NCBI GenBank assembly: GCA_963759375.1
Contig: CAVWYY010000002.1
Span: 620,001 to 684,000, forward strand
Length of the DNA stretch: 64,000 nucleotides
Direction of reading: 5' to 3'
Source: DASSUW01 sp963759375
Lineage (GTDB): Bacteria > Actinomycetota > Thermoleophilia > Solirubrobacterales > Solirubrobacteraceae
The first letter of the stretch is position 1; each line of letters begins with the position of its first letter. The translations under genes were made by a program, and so were the position numbers. Shown here in pieces: positions 59,398 to 64,000 of this stretch. A model generated the notes under the pieces. It searched no databases. It saw only the letters and a program-made list of their open reading frames with translations, and was not told the origin of the DNA.

Positions 59398-59886
59398 CAA
59401 CCGGATCACGCGGATGCGACGCGGAGCGGCCCGCTTGACGTACTGCGGGAACCCCGGATAGACCTCGCTCGCGAGCGCGATCAGCCGCTCGCGCTCGGCT
59501 CCCGTGACCTCCTCGGCGACCGCGTCGTGCTCAGGCCCGCCGACCACCCGCACGTGCGCCCGCGGGTCGGCGCGCAGGTTGTGGACCCACGCCGGATGGT
59601 GGGCCTGCCCGAAGTTGGAGCCGATGACGACGATCCCACCGCCCTCCGGCACGCCGAGGATCGGCGTCGTGGCCTCGCGACCGCTGCGCGCCCCGGTGGT
59701 GGTGACCATCACGACCGGCAGGCCCGCGACCCACGAGGCCGCAGTCGAGCGGCCGTCGGTGCGGCGGTAGACGATGCGGTCGAGCCGGTGCGCGACGCGC
59801 GCGAACACCCACGAGCCCGGCTTGGTGGCAGCCGCCCGACGGACGAGACGCCGGATCCGCGTCGCGTCCTCGTAGCGAGCGCTCAC
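59386..59886 (-). CDS. F420(deazaflavin)-dependent nitroreductase family protein
   Basis: The 166-residue protein belongs to the DDN/Rv3547-like split-barrel family: GLPVVMVTTTGARSGREAT, TPILGVPEGGGIVVIGSNFG and HHPAWVHNLRADPRAHVRVV followed by the ERERLIALASEVYPGFPQY stretch. Members bind F420 and reduce quinones or nitro compounds. The start is GTG 59886 (VSARYEDATRIRRLV), four bases after the cysteine dioxygenase stop. The last codons overlap the palindrome at 59381. Confidence 0.9.
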   Translation of the reverse strand: MSARYEDATRIRRLVRRAAATKPGSWVFARVAHRLDRIVYRRTDGRSTAASWVAGLPVVMVTTTGARSGREATTPILGVPEGGGIVVIGSNFGQAHHPAWVHNLRADPRAHVRVVGGPEHDAVAEEVTGAERERLIALASEVYPGFPQYVKRAAPRRIRVIRLIPS

Positions 59887-59890
59887 GCGC

Positions 59891-60388
59891 TCAGCTTGCC
59901 AGCGCGAGGTCGTCGAAGCGCCGGTAGACGCTCGAGCCGAGGCGCTCGATGTCGGCGCCGTAGACGTGAATGGAGATCGTGAGCTCGTCGCCGCCGGCCT
60001 CGACGCAATGGATGTTCTCGGCGGGCGGGACGAGCGCCTCGACATGGCCGGGATGCGCCTCGATGGTCTCGGTGGCGCGCAGACGGCCGTCCGCGAGCGT
60101 GTAGCGCGTCTCGCGCTCGAGGCCCTTGTAGACGCCGACGACGCACCACGAGACGTGGTCGTGGATCGGCGTCCCCTGGCCGGGCTTCCAGACGAGCGCG
60201 ACGACGGACAGACCACGACAGTCGGAGACGTGCAGCAGGTGCTGGCGATAGCTGTCCGCGCCGGGAGCCTGGTGCTCGGGCGCGAGCCAACCGTCCTGCG
60301 CGAGCAGCGGCTGCAGCCGGTCGGCGATCGCGTGGGGTTCCATGGTTCCCTCGGCGTCCCGGACGAAGTCGGCGAAGGCGGGGTGCAT
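59891..60388 (-). CDS. Cysteine dioxygenase family protein
   Basis: The 165-residue cupin-type enzyme has the CDO iron ligands: His-His in PGQGTPIHDHVSWCVVGVYK and the third His in ENIHCVEAGGDELTISIHV. The Cys-Tyr cross-link partner of mammalian CDO is not expected in this bacterial subgroup. It would oxidise cysteine or a related thiol to a sulfinate. It precedes the F420-type gene by four bases, so both probably share a transcript. ATG 60388 is the start. Confidence 0.88.
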   Translation of the reverse strand: MHPAFADFVRDAEGTMEPHAIADRLQPLLAQDGWLAPEHQAPGADSYRQHLLHVSDCRGLSVVALVWKPGQGTPIHDHVSWCVVGVYKGLERETRYTLADGRLRATETIEAHPGHVEALVPPAENIHCVEAGGDELTISIHVYGADIERLGSSVYRRFDDLALAS

Positions 60389-60468
60389 CGGCGAAGCCTC
60401 CCAGCCGCGCCGGACCCGATCACTGGTGCAACCCCGCGCGACACAGTTCGGCTACCCGGTGTGGCCAT

Positions 60469-61317
60469 ATGGTGTTGGTGATGGTCCCCGCGATCGAGCT
60501 CAACGACGGCCACACCATCCCGCAGCTCGGCTTCGGCGTGTTCAAGATCGATCCCGCCGAGACCGCCGCCGCGGTGACGGCGGCGCTCGAGGCCGGCTAC
60601 CGCCACATCGACACCGCCGAGATGTACGGCAACGAGGCGGGGGTCGGCGAGGCGATCCGCGACTCCGGGCTGGACCGCTCCGAGATCTACGTCACGAGCA
60701 AGCTCGACAACGACGTGCACCGGCCGGATGACGCTCGCCGCGCGTTCGAGGGCACGCTGGCCGACCTGGGCACCGACCATGTCGACCTGTTCCTCATCCA
60801 CTGGCCGCTGCCCACCCGCTACGACGGCGACTACGTGGGCACCTGGAAGGTGCTCGAGGCGTTCCGGGCCGACGGCCGCGCGCGCTCGATCGGCGTCTCG
60901 AACTTCCAGGTCGCACACCTCGAGCGGGTGCTCGCCGAGGGCGACGTGGCGCCCGCGGTCAACCAGATCGAGCTGCACCCGTACCTGCTCAACGAAGAGG
61001 TGCGGGCGTACGGCGAGGAGCACGGGATCGTCACCGAGGCCTGGTCGCCGATCGCCAAGGGCACGGTGCTCGGCGACCCGGTCGTCGCCGCGATCGCCTC
61101 GGCGGCCGGCCGCACGCCCGCCCAGGTCGTGCTGCGCTGGCACGTGCAGCGCGGCAGCGTCGTGTTCCCCAAGTCGACCCGGCCCGCGCGGATGCGCGAG
61201 AACCTCGCGCTGTTCGACTTCGAGCTGTCGGCCGACGACATGGCACGGATCTCGGCCCTCGACCGCGGCGAGGCGGGCCGGACCGGACCAAATCCCGACA
61301 CCTTCGACCGCCTGTGA
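60469..61317 (+). CDS. Aldo/keto reductase (2,5-diketo-D-gluconate reductase type)
   Basis: The 282-residue NADPH-dependent enzyme has the AKR tetrad: Asp and Tyr in YRHIDTAEMYGNEAGVGEAI, Lys in YVTSKLDNDVHRPD and His in LFLIHWPLPTRY. GVSNFQVAHLERVLAE and PKSTRPARMRENLALFDFE are the substrate and cofactor-binding segments. ATG 60469 is the longest start and ATG 60481 (MVPAIELNDGHTIPQLG) matches typical members better. It is followed by a VOC, a CBS and a GNAT gene with overlaps, forming a plus-strand run. Confidence 0.93.
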   Translation: MVLVMVPAIELNDGHTIPQLGFGVFKIDPAETAAAVTAALEAGYRHIDTAEMYGNEAGVGEAIRDSGLDRSEIYVTSKLDNDVHRPDDARRAFEGTLADLGTDHVDLFLIHWPLPTRYDGDYVGTWKVLEAFRADGRARSIGVSNFQVAHLERVLAEGDVAPAVNQIELHPYLLNEEVRAYGEEHGIVTEAWSPIAKGTVLGDPVVAAIASAAGRTPAQVVLRWHVQRGSVVFPKSTRPARMRENLALFDFELSADDMARISALDRGEAGRTGPNPDTFDRL

Positions 61318-61328
61318 AGGGAGACCCC

Positions 61329-61703
61329 ATGCTCAAGGACAGCAAGGCGTTCAGCGGGTTCGCCGTCGACGACATCGAGACGGCCCGCGCGTTCTACGCC
61401 GACACGCTCGGGATCGAGACGTCGGAGGAGAACGGCATGCTCACGCTCCACCTGGCCGGCGACCGGCCGACGCTGATCTACCCCAGGCCGGGCCACGAGC
61501 CGGCCGGCTACACGATCCTGAACTTCCCGGTCGACGACATCGACGGCGCGGTCGACGCGCTCGCCGCCCGCGGCGTGGAGTTCCTGCGCTACGAGGGGTT
61601 CGGGCAGGACGACAGAGGGATAATGCGCGGGCAAGGCCCGCCGATCGCGTGGTTCACCGACCCGGCAGGCAACATCCTCTCCGTGATCGAGCAAGAGCTA
61701 TGA
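61329..61703 (+). CDS. VOC-superfamily (glyoxalase/bleomycin-resistance-like) protein
   Basis: The 124-residue protein has two beta-alpha-beta units typical of VOC folds: GFAVDDIETARAFYADTLG and NFPVDDIDGAVDALAARGVE, with WFTDPAGNILSVIEQ at the end. Only some of the usual metal ligands are present, so the activity is open. ATG 61329 has AAGGGAG upstream; a GTG at 61314 would overlap the reductase stop. Its TGA overlaps the ATG of the CBS gene. Confidence 0.85.
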   Translation: MLKDSKAFSGFAVDDIETARAFYADTLGIETSEENGMLTLHLAGDRPTLIYPRPGHEPAGYTILNFPVDDIDGAVDALAARGVEFLRYEGFGQDDRGIMRGQGPPIAWFTDPAGNILSVIEQEL

Positions 61704-62089
61704 CAAAGCGACTCGAGGAGGCCGGCGGCTTGACCGTCGCGGACGTCACCCACTCCCGGATCACCGCGTTCCCGGCCAGCGCGACCGTCGCCGAGCTGCG
61801 CGCGTGGTTCGAGTCGAGCACGAGCCACCGGATGGCGCTGCTGGCTGCCGACGATCAGTACGCGGGCAGCCTGATGGCCGAGGACGTCGCCGGGGCCGAC
61901 GACGCGGCGCTGGCCGTCGACTTCGCCACCCACGGGCAGACCGTGCGGCCCGACGAGCCGGCGTCACGCGCCGAGGAGCTCGCGCTGGGCGCCGCCGACA
62001 CGCGCCGGGTCCCGGTCGTGGACGCCGACGGCCGCCTCCACGGCATCGTCGCCATCACCACCGACCTGCAGGGCTTCTGCGGAACCTGA
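61700..62089 (+). CDS. CBS-domain protein
   Basis: The 129-residue product consists of one CBS pair: VADVTHSRITAFPASATVAE with HRMALLAADDQYAGSLMAED, then VDFATHGQTVRPDEPASRAE and TRRVPVVDADGRLHGIVAIT. Such modules bind adenylyl ligands such as AMP, ATP or SAM. Start ATG 61700 lies in ATGA with the VOC gene. Its stop TGA overlaps the apparent CTG start of the next gene (CTGA). Confidence 0.85.
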   Translation: MTKRLEEAGGLTVADVTHSRITAFPASATVAELRAWFESSTSHRMALLAADDQYAGSLMAEDVAGADDAALAVDFATHGQTVRPDEPASRAEELALGAADTRRVPVVDADGRLHGIVAITTDLQGFCGT

Positions 62090-62587
62090 CGCTCGCGACC
62101 GTCGCCGACGCCGCCGCGATCGCGGCGGTGAAGGCGACCGGCTGGCGGACGACCTACGCCGCGTGGGTGCCCGAGGAGGTGCTCGCGCCACTGCTCGACG
62201 AGGCGGCCCAGACGGCCGCGCTTGCCGCGGAGCTGGGCGACGCGGCGAACTTCGCCGTGGTCGCCCGCGACGACGGCCGGATCGTCGGCTTCGCGTCGTG
62301 CCTATGGCGGGAGGACCCGCTGCTGGACTCCTTCCACGTGCTGCCCGAGGCGCGCGGGGACGGGATCGGGGCCGCGATCCTGCGACTGCTCGTCGACGAG
62401 GTCGCGCGCCGCGGCGCCACCAGGCTCGCCGTCGAGGTCGTCGAGCAGAACATCCCGGACGCGCGCGCTCTACGAGCGCCTGGGCGCGACGTACACCGCG
62501 ACCGAGCCGGCGGCGTGGGCACCGGAGCACGTGCGCGAGGCGCACTACCGCTGGGACGACCTCGAGGCGCTGCGTCAGCGCTTGTGA
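62086..62587 (+). CDS. GNAT acetyltransferase (frameshifted)
   Basis: The frame opens with CTG 62086 as TLATVADAAAIAAVKATGWR and TTYAAWVPEEVL, a normal GNAT beginning, and has FHVLPEARGDGIGAAILRLL as the acetyl-CoA loop. It goes out of register in the GCGCGCGC run at about 62459-62468. The adjoining frame then reads ALYERLGATYTATEPAAWAP and EHVREAHYRWDDLEALRQRL to the TGA at 62585-62587, the expected GNAT end. The 502-nt span is not a multiple of three. No ATG, GTG or TTG lies near the conserved start. Confidence 0.82.
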
Positions 62588-62955
62588 TCGAGCGCGGCGC
62601 GGAGGCCCTCGAGGTCCCCGGCGCCGAACACCACGCGGTTGCGGGTGGCGACGTACACGAGATCGAGGTCCACCCCGGCCTTGGCGATCTGGCGCGTCAG
62701 GTCCGCCAGCACGCCGGGCCGGTCCTCGACGTCGACCACCACGACCTCGCGCTCACGGCTCACCGCCACGTGCGAGATCGCCAGCGAGTGCCGCGCCGCC
62801 TCGGCGTGCGGGACGAGGATGTGCAGCTCGGCCCGGTCGCCGGTGCCGATGCACGTCGCCGCCGCGATGTTCACGCCCGCGTCGCTGATCGCCGCCGCGA
62901 CCTGCGCCAGCGCCCCCGGCGAGTTCTCGATGTCGATGACGAGGTCGACCGCCAT
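62575..62955 (-). CDS. Tandem ACT-domain protein
   Basis: The 126-residue protein has two ACT domains: MAVDLVIDIENSPGALAQVA with AAISDAGVNIAAATCIGTG, then VVVVDVEDRPGVLADLTRQI and AKAGVDLDLVYVATRNRVVF. ACT domains bind amino acids and usually regulate metabolic enzymes. As a stand-alone pair it may be a regulatory subunit. It overlaps the convergent acetyltransferase gene by 13 bp. Confidence 0.87.
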   Translation of the reverse strand: MAVDLVIDIENSPGALAQVAAAISDAGVNIAAATCIGTGDRAELHILVPHAEAARHSLAISHVAVSREREVVVVDVEDRPGVLADLTRQIAKAGVDLDLVYVATRNRVVFGAGDLEGLRAALDHKR

Positions 62956-63033
62956 GCCCGTGCGCGTGCGCAGCCTACACGCGGCGTTAGTGCGCGCCGT
63001 GGAACGGCGTGCCGCTGCCGTAGCGTGTGCCTC

Positions 63034-63870
63034 ATGACGACGGTCGAGGCCAACGGCGTGACGCTCGGGGTCGAGCACTTCGGCGACGCCGCGGCGCCGC
63101 TCGTGCTGCTCGCGGGCGGCACGACGATGCTCTCCTGGCCCGACGCGCTCTGCGCGGCGCTCGCTCGCGGCGGACGCCACGTCGTGCGGTACGACCTGCG
63201 CGACAGCGGCGCGTCGACCACCGTCGATCCCGAGGCTCCGGCGTACACGCTGCGTGATCTCGCCGCCGACGCCGCGGCGCTCGCCCGCGGACTCGACGAC
63301 CGGCCGGCGCACCTGGCGGGCATCGGCGTCGGGGGGATGGTCGCCCAGGTCGCCGCGCTCGACCACACGGACGCGTTCTCGGCGCTCACCCTCGCCGGGA
63401 CGCGGCCTGTCGCACCAGGCCCGTCCGGCGACCTGCCCGACCATGACGCGGCGACGATGAAGCGGCTGTTCTCGCACCCGATGCCCGACTGGTCCGACCG
63501 CGCTGCCGTGGCGGAGTTCGCCGCCGCCGGCGCGGAGATCCTCGGCGACGACCCGGCCGCCGCACGCGCGACGGCCGAGCGCATCTGGGACCGCACACCG
63601 GGCACGGAGCCCGCGGTCCAGATGGCCAACCAGATGGGCATCGTGTTCTCCAAGCTCGACTGCAAGCCGCGTTGGCGCGAGCGCCTGCCCGAGCTCGCGA
63701 TCCCGGCGCTCGTGGTGCATGGTCGCCGCGACCCCTTCTTCCCTGTCGGCAACGGCGAGGCGCTCGCGCGCGAGATTCCCGGTGCGCGGCTGCTCGTGCT
63801 CGAACGGGCCGCGACCGCGATCCCCGATGCGGCCGCCGGCGAGGTCGCCGCGGCGATGCTCGAGCTCTAG
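63034..63870 (+). CDS. Alpha/beta-hydrolase fold protein lacking catalytic Ser and His
   Basis: The 278-residue protein matches aclacinomycin-methylesterase/RdmC-like hydrolases (LVLLAGGTTMLSWPDALCAA, YDLRDSGASTTVDPEAPAYT, LRDLAADAAALARGLDDRP). The nucleophile elbow reads GIGVGGMVAQVAA where GxSxGG is expected, so Ser is replaced by Gly. The C-terminal His loop reads VLERAATAIPDAAAG, where GHxxP is usual. The acid loop VVHGRRDPFFPVGNG is kept. It is probably a pseudoenzyme with binding or regulatory role, or altered chemistry. A hairpin terminator follows. Confidence 0.87.
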   Translation: MTTVEANGVTLGVEHFGDAAAPLVLLAGGTTMLSWPDALCAALARGGRHVVRYDLRDSGASTTVDPEAPAYTLRDLAADAAALARGLDDRPAHLAGIGVGGMVAQVAALDHTDAFSALTLAGTRPVAPGPSGDLPDHDAATMKRLFSHPMPDWSDRAAVAEFAAAGAEILGDDPAAARATAERIWDRTPGTEPAVQMANQMGIVFSKLDCKPRWRERLPELAIPALVVHGRRDPFFPVGNGEALAREIPGARLLVLERAATAIPDAAAGEVAAAMLEL

Positions 63871-63890
63871 GCGAACGGATCCCGAAACGA

Positions 63891-63920
63891 CGAAGGCCGC
63901 TCCCCCAGGAGCGGCCTTCG
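63891..63920 (+). terminator. Hairpin terminator between convergent genes
   Basis: A perfect 13-bp stem (CGAAGGCCGCTCC/GGAGCGGCCTTCG, loop CCCA) lies 20 bp beyond the hydrolase stop and 28 bp beyond the pilC stop on the other strand, so it can serve both. Confidence 0.75.
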
Positions 63921-63947
63921 TGTGACCCCCGAACTGCTGACGCCGAG

Positions 63948-64000
63948 CTACTTGATGGCGTCGTAGACCTTGAACATCGGCATGTACATGGCGACGACGA
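63948..64000 (-). CDS. pilC: C-terminal end of type IV pilus inner-membrane protein PilC
   Basis: The last 16 codons of a minus-strand gene read VVAMYMPMFKVYDAIK before a TAG at 63948-63950. This ending (hydrophobic then LPMFK-YD-I) is characteristic of PilC/GspF family platform proteins. The rest lies outside the window. Together with the pil genes at 49.5-55 kb it indicates a complete pilus system split by about 8 kb of unrelated genes. Confidence 0.75.
   Translation of the reverse strand, partial: VVAMYMPMFKVYDAIK

Overview
The window is very GC-rich actinobacterial chromosomal DNA. The gene order on the minus strand (efp-nusB-xseB-ispA-dxs-tlyA-nadK-recN-pyrG, then xerD, deoB, mutM, recO, ppdK, dgt, dnaG), the type IV pilus genes in a Gram-positive background, the abundance of GTG starts and the secreted proteins with Cys-rich basic tails all point to Thermoleophilia/Solirubrobacterales (Solirubrobacter- or Conexibacter-like). 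This placement is inferred from gene content; no marker comparison was possible. No plasmid, phage, IS element or CRISPR array was seen.

Layout. 0-2.7 kb: a tightly overlapping four-gene operon around a Dyp-type heme peroxidase. 2.7-10.8 kb: accessory genes (repeat-bearing exported protein, alpha/beta-hydrolase-LuxR fusion, methyltransferase plus FAD oxidoreductase, membrane sulfatase, MFS exporter) around a gene-poor patch that looks less GC-rich. 10.9-14 kb: tRNA-Asn, dnaG and dgt. 14-17 kb: two exported trypsin-like proteases, the second frameshifted. 17-24 kb: ppdK, recO, glutaredoxin, mutM, a metalloprotease-like lipoprotein and deoB. 24-29 kb: a hydrolase-glycosyltransferase fusion and a tautomerase divergent from a TetR gene over a clear palindrome, then xerD and an O-methyltransferase. 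29-41 kb: the housekeeping block from lysE and nudix back to efp. 41-46 kb: accessory genes, dodecin and a calcium-repeat surface protein. 45-49.5 kb: shikimate genes (aroC, fused aroK-aroB, aroQ) with a Pro-dipeptidase. 49.5-55.2 kb: type IV pilus genes (two tandem pilins, pilM, pilD, pilN, pilO, a PilP-like gene) headed by a cyclic-di-GMP-I riboswitch. 55-64 kb: small exported, metal-linked and redox genes, then the last codons of pilC.

Points of special interest. (1) A roughly 200-bp structured element with perfect 25-bp terminal inverted repeats occurs twice (36788-36993 and 55638-55835), each time exactly between two convergent genes. (2) A c-di-GMP-I riboswitch lies upstream of duplicated major pilin genes. 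(3) Three genes appear to start with CTG inside a CTGA stop/start overlap. (4) At least seven genes carry single-base frameshifts that can be repaired on paper to well-conserved C-termini. So many suggest assembly indel errors or real decay, and the ends of those genes should be read with care. (5) Several regulatory palindromes (TetR, MarR, CsoR-like) overlap starts or promoters.
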